Source: an uncultured Blautia sp.
GTDB lineage: Bacteria; Bacillota; Clostridia; Lachnospirales; Lachnospiraceae
DNA length: 43,214 bases
Assembly (NCBI GenBank): GCA_900549015.1
Contig: URMH01000021.1
Span: forward strand, 1 to 43,214
Direction of reading: 5' to 3'
Each line of letters opens with the position of its first letter. Within the stretch, counting starts at the first letter, position 1. Shown in pieces: positions 16,878-23,817 of the stretch. The notes under the pieces were generated by a model that was not told the origin of the DNA, ran no database searches, and saw only the letters and a program-made list of their open reading frames with translations. The translations under genes and the position numbers were made by a program.

Positions 16878-17873
16878 ATGAAGAAACAGATGATACCCTG
16901 TCTTTATCTTCAATATGAAAAGGCAGTGACAGGATTTGGGCAGAGAAACCTGTTCGGAGACGGAGATGTAGAGGCACTTGGAAGATTTTACGGAGATAAG
17001 GGGGCAGACGGACTCCTTATTTTTGACTTTTCTTCGGAAGAGCAGGAGCACGAGCGCGCCATCAAAAAAATCGGTGACATATGCAGAGCAGTGGAAATCC
17101 CTGTTATGACAGCCGGAAACATCAAGTGCATGGACGATATAAAAAAGCTGATTTACGCAGGCTGTGCGAAGGTGGTTCTGAATTTTTCCAAGGAGAGCAA
17201 TATTCTTCTCCTTGAGGAAGCTTCCCGGCGTTTTGGAAAAGAGAAAATGGTGATCAGTATTTCTTCTTTTCATGAGTTTACAGATAATCAGGAACTGATC
17301 GAGAAATATTCTGATGGCATACTTGCTCTCGATTCTCTGCAGGACGAAGTTGCGGCTGTATCACAGATTTCTGTTTTACTTCATACAGACGAGGGAAAAG
17401 AGGAGGAGCTGATTGCTCTGCTGAAAGGAAAATATGTATCCGGATTAAGCGGTGCGTATATCAGCAACTTAGATACAAAAATACACAAGTTTAAAGAACG
17501 GTGCAGAGAAGAGAATATTTCCGTAAACAGAGAATTCGAAAAAGGTGACAGTTCCAGGCGAAATGGAAAAATTGTTTCGGAAAGTTTTCCCGAAAGTTCC
17601 TTTTCTGTTTTGCAAGATGTGTATAAATTGATTCTTGATAGAAAAGAAAATCCCCAGGAGGGTTCTTATATTAATTATCTTTTTGATAAAGGAACGGATA
17701 AAATCCTGAAAAAAATCGGGGAAGAATGTACAGATCTTGTGATTGCGGCAAAAAATGAGAATAAAGAAGAAATCACCTGTGAAATCTCGGATTTACTTTA
17801 TCATATTATGGTGCTGATGGCAGAAAAGGGGATTTTCTGGGAGGATATAGCAGAAGAACTGACAGGAAAATAA
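16878..17873 (+). CDS. hisE: Phosphoribosyl-ATP pyrophosphatase (HisE) fused to a degenerate HisF-like domain
   Basis: The C-terminal 100 residues are HisE: LQDVYKLILDRKENPQEGSY, then LFDKGTDKILKKIGEECTD and ISDLLYHIMVLMAEKGI. HisE hydrolyses phosphoribosyl-ATP to phosphoribosyl-AMP in histidine synthesis. Residues 1-210 resemble the HisF barrel (IPCLYLQYEKAVTGF, GDVEALGRFYGDKGADGLLI), but both catalytic aspartates are replaced: Tyr10 in PCLYL where HisF has CLDV, and Ser129 in MVISISSF where HisF has an Asp. No HisI (cyclohydrolase) motif is visible between the two. The HisF part is probably non-catalytic, perhaps structural or regulatory. No other his genes are nearby. It ends the operon that starts at 10740. 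Confidence 0.85.
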   Translation: MKKQMIPCLYLQYEKAVTGFGQRNLFGDGDVEALGRFYGDKGADGLLIFDFSSEEQEHERAIKKIGDICRAVEIPVMTAGNIKCMDDIKKLIYAGCAKVVLNFSKESNILLLEEASRRFGKEKMVISISSFHEFTDNQELIEKYSDGILALDSLQDEVAAVSQISVLLHTDEGKEEELIALLKGKYVSGLSGAYISNLDTKIHKFKERCREENISVNREFEKGDSSRRNGKIVSESFPESSFSVLQDVYKLILDRKENPQEGSYINYLFDKGTDKILKKIGEECTDLVIAAKNENKEEITCEISDLLYHIMVLMAEKGIFWEDIAEELTGK

Positions 17874-17881
17874 AATTGTCA

Positions 17882-17910
17882 TTGCGCTTTTTTGAAAAGC
17901 GTGATATACT
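17882..17910 (+). promoter_or_regulatory. Promoter of the cobalamin riboswitch operon
   Basis: TTGCGC (17882-17887), a 17-base spacer and TATACT (17905-17910). A CGCTTTT/AAAAGCG hairpin (17885-17901) lies within it and has no U-run on the plus strand. The promoter is 25-30 bases before the riboswitch. Confidence 0.5.
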
Positions 17911-17933
17911 GAAAAAAATTGAATAAGAAAAAC

Positions 17934-18107
17934 AACAGGTGCTGAAAAAAATACTTTTTGTTTCAGATAATAGGGAAACAGGTGTAAATCCTGTACGATC
18001 TCGTCACTGTAATTAGGGAGCACAAACCTTAATGCCACTGGGAAACCGGGAAGGCGGTTCTGTGTGAAGAACTATAAGTCAGGAGACCTGCCTGGTGTTG
18101 GTACAGG
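17934..18107 (+). promoter_or_regulatory. Cobalamin (B12) riboswitch
   Basis: The conserved parts occur in order: an ACAGGTGCTG entry near 17936, AATAGGGAAACAGGTGTAAA, a CTGTACGATCTCGTCACTGT region, ATGCCACTGGGAAACCGGG with GGGAAGGC, and the B12-box AGTCAGGAGACCTGCC (18077-18093). An intrinsic terminator follows about 60 bases after the aptamer. This indicates transcriptional control, with operon expression falling when adenosylcobalamin (or a related corrinoid) is bound. It precedes the exported chelatase gene. Confidence 0.95.
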
Positions 18108-18168
18108 AACAGAAGTTCCAAAATCACGAGTAATTGGTTGTGCCGCTTTCATAAGCTGATATTTTAAG

Positions 18169-18198
18169 TCCTTTTGCCCGCCGCAGAAGGATTTTTTT
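18169..18198 (+). terminator. Riboswitch expression-platform terminator
   Basis: TCCTTTTGC (18169-18177), a 5-base CCGCC loop and GCAGAAGGA (18183-18191) followed by seven T. It lies between the cobalamin aptamer and the first gene, so read-through presumably depends on the aptamer state. Confidence 0.85.
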
Positions 18199-18306
18199 GC
18201 TTTATGAGAAATATTTGTTTTGTATGTTTCTGTACCTGGATTTGCTGATGAAAAAATCATATATATTGCATCAGAAAATAAGTGTCCAATAAGGAGGAAG
18301 AGAAAC

Positions 18307-19533
18307 ATGAAAAACAAAATGGTGAGAGCGCTTGTACTGGGACTTACAATGTCTACAATCATGATGACAGGTTCTGTCGCAACATTTGCAGAAGAAGCAG
18401 AAGTTACAGAGGAAACTGCAGAAACAGAAGGAGCAGAAGAAGAGGGCGAAACAGCAGATGCAGACAAAGAAGCTGCGGATAATGCTGCCGCTTTGATTGA
18501 CAAAATTTATGTACAGGAAAGAACAGAGACAACAGATGAGGACTGTAAAGCAGCAAAAGAAGCCTGGGACGCTCTTACAGATGAGCAGAAAGCTCTTGTA
18601 GAAGGCGAAGAGGCAAGCCCGGATTACTTTGGTCTTGACACAGGGGACGCTTCCAAAGATGATCCGAGAAATGCAGATGAAATCGGAGAAAATGAACTTC
18701 TCGTTGTAAGTTTCGGTACTTCCTATAATGACAGCCGTGTTGCAGATATTAAAGGAATCGAGGACGCCCTTCAGGAAGCATATCCGGACTGGTCCGTAAG
18801 AAGAGCATTTACTGCACAGATTATTATTAATCACGTACAGGCAAGAGACGGAGAAGTGATCGACAATATGCAGCAGGCTCTTGACCGTGCGGTGGAAAAC
18901 GGTGTGAAAAATCTTGTAGTGCAGCCAACTCATTTAATGCACGGAGCCGAGTACGATGAAATGATGGAGGTTCTGGACTCATATAATGATAAATTTGAGA
19001 GCATTTCCGTTGCAGAGCCTATGCTTGGCGAGGTAGGAGACGATGCCACAGTCATTAATGAGGACAAGGCGGCTGTTGCAGAAGCAATCGCAAATGCTGC
19101 TGTAAAAGATGCAGGATATGAAACAATGGACGCAGCAGCAGAAGACGGTACCGCTTTTGTATTTATGGGACACGGAACTTCTCATACTGCAAAAGTAACA
19201 TACAGCCAGATGCAGACACAGATGAATGAGCTTGGATACAAAAACGTATTCATCGGTACAGTAGAGGGCGAGCCGGAAGAAACAGCATGTGAGGCAGTTA
19301 TTGAAGCAGTCAAAGAAGCAGGATACAAAAAAGTTGTTCTTCGTCCGCTTATGGTAGTAGCGGGCGATCATGCAGAAAACGACATGGCAGGAGCAGAGGA
19401 AGACTCCTGGAAGAGCATGTTTGAGGCATCTGGAGCTTTCGAAAGCGTAGATACACAGATTACCGGTCTTGGAAGTCTTCCGGAGGTACAGCAGCTCTTC
19501 GTAGAACATACAAAAGCAGCAATGGAGAAATAA
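18307..19533 (+). CDS. Exported CbiK-like tetrapyrrole metallochelatase
   Basis: CbiK-type chelatases insert cobalt into sirohydrochlorin (or act on related tetrapyrroles) and are normally cytoplasmic. This 408-residue protein has a Sec signal peptide (MKNKMVRALVLGLTMSTIMM, cleavage likely at TFA-EE), an acidic linker of about 110 residues and then the CbiK domain: ELLVVSFGTSYNDSR, IIINHVQARDGE, VQPTHLMHGAEYDEM, FVFMGHGTSHTAKVTYSQMQ and PLMVVAGDHAENDMAG. Candidate metal-binding histidines are present. The start has AAGGAGG upstream. It is the first gene after the cobalamin riboswitch and is followed 4 bases later by another exported protein and an ABC importer. An extracellular role in corrinoid, heme or cobalt capture is inferred; the analogy is the chelatase-like heme-uptake lipoproteins of some anaerobes. 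Confidence 0.88.
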   Translation: MKNKMVRALVLGLTMSTIMMTGSVATFAEEAEVTEETAETEGAEEEGETADADKEAADNAAALIDKIYVQERTETTDEDCKAAKEAWDALTDEQKALVEGEEASPDYFGLDTGDASKDDPRNADEIGENELLVVSFGTSYNDSRVADIKGIEDALQEAYPDWSVRRAFTAQIIINHVQARDGEVIDNMQQALDRAVENGVKNLVVQPTHLMHGAEYDEMMEVLDSYNDKFESISVAEPMLGEVGDDATVINEDKAAVAEAIANAAVKDAGYETMDAAAEDGTAFVFMGHGTSHTAKVTYSQMQTQMNELGYKNVFIGTVEGEPEETACEAVIEAVKEAGYKKVVLRPLMVVAGDHAENDMAGAEEDSWKSMFEASGAFESVDTQITGLGSLPEVQQLFVEHTKAAMEK

Positions 19534-19537
19534 GACA

Positions 19538-20395
19538 ATGAAAAAGAAACAACTGGCGATACTTACTATGGCGGCACTGCTTGCGGCAGTGCCTGCCAGT
19601 GTTCCTGTTCTCGGAGCAGAAACAGAAGAGACAAAAACAGAAAGCGCAGAAACAAATATTCTGGAAGACGGTGTTTACAGCGCGGCATTTGACACAGACA
19701 GCGGAATGTTCCATGTAAACGAATCACTGGACGGACGCGGTACCTTAACAGTAAAAGATGGAAAAATGACAATCCATGTCAGTCTTGCATCAAAAGGTAT
19801 CCTGAATCTGTTTCCCGGAAAAGCGGAAGATGCGAAAAAAGAGGGAGCAGAACTTTTGGAGCCCACAACAGATAAGGTAACGTACAGCGATGGCTATGAG
19901 GAAGAGGTTTACGGCTTTGATATTCCGGTTCCGGCTCTTGACGAAGAATTTGATGTTGCGCTTATTGGAAAAAAAGGAAAATGGTATGACCACAAGGTAA
20001 GCGTGTCCGACCCGAAGAAGGAAGAAGAGAAGACTTCAGAAGAAGCTGGAAAAACAGCAGAAGATCTGGGTCTTGAAGATGGAAACTATACGGTTTCCGT
20101 AGCTTTGGAAGGTGGCTCCGGGCGTGCAGCTGTGGAAGAGACAGCAGAGCTTGAGATCAAAGACGGCATTTCCACAGCAACGATTGTATGGAGCAGCCCG
20201 AATTACGATTATATGTTGGTAGAAGATGAAAAATATACACCGGTAAACACAGAAGGAAATTCCGCGTTTTCCATTCCTGTAAAATGTTTTGATGAAAAAC
20301 TTCCGGTGACCGCAGATACGGTAGCTATGGGAACTCCTCATGAGATAGAGTATACTCTGCAGTTTGATTCTGAAACGATTGAAAAGGCGAAATAA
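19538..20395 (+). CDS. Exported protein with two Ig-like (NEAT-resembling) repeats
   Basis: A 285-residue protein with a Sec signal peptide (LAILTMAALLAAVPASVPVL, likely cut at LGA-ET) and no lipobox or sortase motif. It contains two related beta-rich modules: one from about residue 43 (LEDGVYSAAFDTDSGMF, LTVKDGKMTIHVSL) to 157, the other from about 178 (LEDGNYTVSVALEGG, ELEIKDGISTATIVWSS) to the end. The 'DG-Y-V...L-I-KDG-' spacing resembles NEAT heme-binding domains, but I do not see the family's heme-ligating YxxxY motif. It is 4 bases after the CbiK-like gene and overlaps the next start, so all three are cotranscribed. It may bind a corrinoid or tetrapyrrole at the cell surface. This is an inference; the family was not recognised. 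Confidence 0.7.
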   Translation: MKKKQLAILTMAALLAAVPASVPVLGAETEETKTESAETNILEDGVYSAAFDTDSGMFHVNESLDGRGTLTVKDGKMTIHVSLASKGILNLFPGKAEDAKKEGAELLEPTTDKVTYSDGYEEEVYGFDIPVPALDEEFDVALIGKKGKWYDHKVSVSDPKKEEEKTSEEAGKTAEDLGLEDGNYTVSVALEGGSGRAAVEETAELEIKDGISTATIVWSSPNYDYMLVEDEKYTPVNTEGNSAFSIPVKCFDEKLPVTADTVAMGTPHEIEYTLQFDSETIEKAK

Positions 20396-21531
20396 TGAAA
20401 AAAACAGTAAAGTACCTTCTTCTGTTTTCAATGATGCTTCTTTTTGCCTGTACTTTTTCTGTACAGGCGAAGGAGGCTTCTTCTGTTTCCGGTCTGGAAT
20501 ATGAAAGAAGCATGGAGCTTTCTTATGCAGAAGAATTTTCGGTTGATTATTATAAAGGCGGATACGCTTTGATCACAATCGCAGACAGCGATAAATTTCT
20601 TATAGTTCCGGAGGGAAAAGAAGCACCGGAAAATAGGGAAGAGAATATTGCGGTTTTAAAACAGCCATTAAACAATATATATCTTGTAGCAACCTCCGCT
20701 ATGGATTTTTTTGTATCTCTTGACGGGTTGGAAAGCATACGTCTCTCTGGTACAAACGAAAACGGCTGGTATATAGAGGAGGCAAAAAAGGCGCTGAAAG
20801 ACGGCAGCATTCTTTTTGCAGGGAAATACAATGCGCCGGACTATGAGCTGATTCTCGGAGAAAACTGCAGTCTTGCAGTGGAATCTACCATGATTTACCA
20901 TACGCCGGAGGTAAAGGAAAAACTGGAGCAGTTTAAAATTCCCGTACTTGTGGAGCGTTCCAGCTATGAATCTCACCCGCTTGGACGTACAGAATGGATT
21001 AAACTTTACGGCGTGCTCCTTGGAAAAGAGGAGGAAGCAGAACGGCTTTTTAAGGAACAGGAAGAACGAATGGAAACAGTTCTTTCAGAAAAAAACACAG
21101 GAAAAACAGTGGCATTTTTCTATATTACCACAAATGGTCTGGCAAATGTACGAAAATCAAATGATTACGTTTCTAAAATGATTGAGCTTGCAGGAGGCAA
21201 ATACATTTTTGAAAATCTGGGAGAAAACGACAATGCGCTGTCTACTGTTAATATGCAGATGGAAGAGTTTTACGCAAAGGCGAAAGATGCAGATTATATT
21301 ATTTATAACAGTGCCATTGACGGAGAACTTCAGACAATGGAGCAGCTTCTTGAAAAAAGTAACCTTTTAAAAGATTTTAAGGCAGTAAAAAATGGAAATG
21401 TATGGTGTACAGGCAAAAATCTCTTTCAGGAATCCACAGGACTTGGTGTTATGATAGAGGATATTCATAAGATGCTGAACAGTGAGGGAGATTCTCTTAC
21501 AGAGCTTACTTACATGCACCGTTTAAAATAA
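20395..21531 (+). CDS. ABC transporter substrate-binding protein (BtuF/FepB type)
   Basis: An extracytoplasmic binding protein of 378 residues, of the helical-backbone type used for corrinoids, heme and siderophores. The signal region MKKTVKYLLLFSMMLLFACT may be a lipobox (LFAC, Cys19) or be cut at VQA-KEA. Family-like stretches are IPVLVERSSYESHPLGRTEW, KTVAFFYITTNGLANVRK, SNDYVSKMIELAGGKYIF and DADYIIYNSA. The TAATG junction overlaps the upstream stop by one base. With the permease and ATPase that follow and the B12 riboswitch ahead, the ligand is most likely a corrinoid. Confidence 0.85.
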   Translation: MKKTVKYLLLFSMMLLFACTFSVQAKEASSVSGLEYERSMELSYAEEFSVDYYKGGYALITIADSDKFLIVPEGKEAPENREENIAVLKQPLNNIYLVATSAMDFFVSLDGLESIRLSGTNENGWYIEEAKKALKDGSILFAGKYNAPDYELILGENCSLAVESTMIYHTPEVKEKLEQFKIPVLVERSSYESHPLGRTEWIKLYGVLLGKEEEAERLFKEQEERMETVLSEKNTGKTVAFFYITTNGLANVRKSNDYVSKMIELAGGKYIFENLGENDNALSTVNMQMEEFYAKAKDADYIIYNSAIDGELQTMEQLLEKSNLLKDFKAVKNGNVWCTGKNLFQESTGLGVMIEDIHKMLNSEGDSLTELTYMHRLK

Positions 21532-21566
21532 AATTAAAATAAAAGGGGAAAGGGAACAAACAGGAA

Positions 21567-22586
21567 ATGACACAGAAAACAGGGAAAAGCAGATATTGGC
21601 TTTCTTTTATAGGATTAGTTCTTCTTTTGATGATTTTTACAGTGTGGAACATCAATTCTGGAACAATAGAATTATCACTAAAAGAAATTGCCGGTATTAT
21701 TTTTCAAAGACAAGGAGAAGAGACTGCTTTTAATATTATCTGGGAAATCCGGCTGCCGCGTATTATTGCCTGCGTTGTTTTGGGGGGCGCTCTCTCTGTA
21801 TCAGGTTTTCTCCTGCAGACATTTTTTGCAAATCCTATTGCAGGACCTTTTGAACTTGGCATTTCTTCAGGGGCAAAGCTTGTAGTTGCTCTCCTAATGA
21901 TTTCGTTTCTTCAGAAATCCCAAACTGTGGGGAGCGGAACCATGATACTTGCTGCGTTTATTGGTTCCATGATTTCTATGGCATTTGTACTTTTGATTGC
22001 AAGAAAAGTGAGAAATATGTCCATGCTGATTGTGAGCGGAGTAATGATAGGGTATATTTGTTCGGCAATTACAGATTTTCTTGTGACTTTTGCAGATGAT
22101 TCCAATATTGTAAATCTTCATAACTGGTCACTTGGAAGTTTTTCCGGAATTTCTTGGGAAAATGTACAGGTAATGTCAGTTACAGTACTGGTTTCTATGA
22201 TAATTACTTTTTTTCTGTCAAAGCCGATCAGTGCCTATCAGTTAGGGGAAGGTTATGCACAAAGTATGGGAGTGAATATAAAAGTGTTTCGTGTTATGCT
22301 TATCCTACTTTCCAGCGTACTATCTGCTTGTGTTACTGCCTTTGCCGGGCCGATTTCTTTTCTTGGTGTCGCTGCTCCCCATCTTGTAAAAAGTCTTTTG
22401 AAAACATCAAAGCCAATTCTTGTAATACCGGGCTGTTTTCTGGGTGGGGCAGCATTCTGCCTGTTCTGCGATTTGATTGCCCGTACTGTATTTGCTCCCT
22501 CCGAGCTTAGTATCAGTTCGGTGACTGCCATATTTGGAGCGCCGGTTGTGATATACATTATGATACGGAAAAAGCAGAAAATTTAG
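21567..22586 (+). CDS. FecCD-family ABC transporter permease (BtuC-like)
   Basis: An integral membrane permease of 339 residues with about ten hydrophobic segments. Recognisable parts are EIRLPRIIACVVLGGALSVS, LLQTFFANPIAGPFELGISS, WSLGSFSGISW, AFAGPISFLGVAAPHLVKSL and SELSISSVTAIFGAPVVIYI. These match BtuC/FhuB/FepD proteins, which form a homodimeric channel. The ATG at 21567 follows AACAGGAA, 35 bases after the binding-protein gene. Together with the flanking genes it makes a complete type II importer for corrinoids or another tetrapyrrole-like ligand. Confidence 0.93.
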   Translation: MTQKTGKSRYWLSFIGLVLLLMIFTVWNINSGTIELSLKEIAGIIFQRQGEETAFNIIWEIRLPRIIACVVLGGALSVSGFLLQTFFANPIAGPFELGISSGAKLVVALLMISFLQKSQTVGSGTMILAAFIGSMISMAFVLLIARKVRNMSMLIVSGVMIGYICSAITDFLVTFADDSNIVNLHNWSLGSFSGISWENVQVMSVTVLVSMIITFFLSKPISAYQLGEGYAQSMGVNIKVFRVMLILLSSVLSACVTAFAGPISFLGVAAPHLVKSLLKTSKPILVIPGCFLGGAAFCLFCDLIARTVFAPSELSISSVTAIFGAPVVIYIMIRKKQKI

Positions 22587-22600
22587 AAGGACGTACAATT

Positions 22601-23707
22601 ATGGAATCGTATTTTTTTCAGACAGAGAAGCTTTCAGTGGGATATGACGGAAAGCCTTTGATAAAAGAAATAGAAATAAAATTAAACAGGGGTCAGATTC
22701 TTACATTAATTGGGCCAAATGGAGCGGGAAAATCCACTATTTTAAAAAGTATTACAAGACAGCTTAAAACAGTCGGGGGAACGGTTTATCTTGAGCAAAA
22801 AGAAATGCAGAAAATGTCAGATAGAGCTATTTCCAAAAAGCTTTCTATTGTTATGACAGAGCGAATGAATACAGAACTTCTGACATGTGAAGATATAGTT
22901 TCTACAGGAAGATACCCTTATACCGGTACCCTTGGGATTCTGTCAGAAGAAGACAGGCGAAAAGTGACGGAGGCAATGGAGATAGTGCATGCCCTTGAGC
23001 TTCGTGACAGAGATTTTTCTGCCATCAGTGACGGACAGAGACAAAGGATCCTTCTTGCAAGAGCAATCTGTCAGGAGCCGGAGATGATTATTTTGGACGA
23101 GCCGACTTCTTTTCTTGATATTCGCCATAAACTGGAGCTTCTCACCATTTTAAAAGAAATGGTATGTAAAAAGAATGTGGCAGTGATTATGTCTCTTCAT
23201 GAAATCGATCTGGCACAGAAGGTATCGGATATGGTTATGTGCGTCAGGGGAGAATATATTGAAAAATATGGAACTCCGGAAGAAATTTTTACTTCCTCCT
23301 ATATCCGCAGCCTTTATGGAATGACAAAAGGAAGCTATAATGCAGAGTTTGGCTGCCTGGAAATGGAAGCACCAAAAGGGAAACCGGAAATTTTTGTGAT
23401 CGGTGGAAACGGAAGCGGTATTTCTGTTTACAGGAAACTACAGAGACAGGGCATTCCCTTTGCTGTGGGTGTACTTCACAGGAACGATAAAGATTACGAA
23501 ATTGCAAAAGTCCTTGCTTCTGAAGTGATATGGGAACAACCTTTTGAGCCTATATCAGAAGAAACGCTGAAAAAAGCGCTTGATGTTATGAAACAGTGTA
23601 AAAAGGTAATCTGTCCTCTTTCTGATTTTGGGACTGTGAATATAAAAAATAAGGTGCTGCTGGAAACAGCAGAGAAAATGAAGATTCTTGAGAAAAGCGG
23701 TGTGTAA
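22601..23707 (+). CDS. ABC transporter ATP-binding protein (BtuD-like) with extra C-terminal domain
   Basis: ATPase that powers the importer. The first 255 residues are a normal FecE/BtuD domain: Walker A IGPNGAGKSTILKS, signature ISDGQRQRILLARAI, Walker B MIILDEPTSFLD and the switch His in IMSLHEIDLA. The protein then continues for about 110 residues more than usual, with PEIFVIGGNGSGISVYRKLQ, FAVGVLHRNDKDYEIAKVLA and KQCKKVICPLSDFG. This extension looks like a small Rossmann-like alpha/beta domain with a glycine-rich loop; its ligand is unknown. It is the last gene of the riboswitch operon and is followed by a terminator-like hairpin. Confidence 0.92.
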   Translation: MESYFFQTEKLSVGYDGKPLIKEIEIKLNRGQILTLIGPNGAGKSTILKSITRQLKTVGGTVYLEQKEMQKMSDRAISKKLSIVMTERMNTELLTCEDIVSTGRYPYTGTLGILSEEDRRKVTEAMEIVHALELRDRDFSAISDGQRQRILLARAICQEPEMIILDEPTSFLDIRHKLELLTILKEMVCKKNVAVIMSLHEIDLAQKVSDMVMCVRGEYIEKYGTPEEIFTSSYIRSLYGMTKGSYNAEFGCLEMEAPKGKPEIFVIGGNGSGISVYRKLQRQGIPFAVGVLHRNDKDYEIAKVLASEVIWEQPFEPISEETLKKALDVMKQCKKVICPLSDFGTVNIKNKVLLETAEKMKILEKSGV

Positions 23708-23722
23708 AAATACTGCTTTTTT
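23693..23722 (+). terminator. Intrinsic terminator of the B12 uptake operon
   Basis: AAAAGCGG (about 23693-23700) pairs with CTGCTTTT, with one G-U wobble, followed by a T-run. The 5' arm lies within the last codons of the ATPase gene. Confidence 0.6.
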
Positions 23723-23733
23723 TATTTTAGGGA

Positions 23734-23761
23734 TTGACAATGTTCTCAAAAAGGATATAAT
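23734..23761 (+). promoter_or_regulatory. Consensus promoter of the P-type ATPase
   Basis: TTGACA (23734-23739), a 16-base spacer and TATAAT (23756-23761). Both boxes are perfect consensus. The gene starts 57 bases downstream after an AAGGAGG site. I saw no clear operator palindrome. Confidence 0.8.
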
Positions 23762-23817
23762 GAAGATATGAACAAATGCTCATATATAAATATGAATTTA
23801 GATAAGGAGGACATCAA

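Noticed and set aside
18220..18306. Upstream extension of the CbiK-like gene to 18220
   Set aside because: It would remove the signal peptide from the N-terminus and lies in the leader after the riboswitch terminator. The ATG at 18307 has a clear AAGGAGG site.
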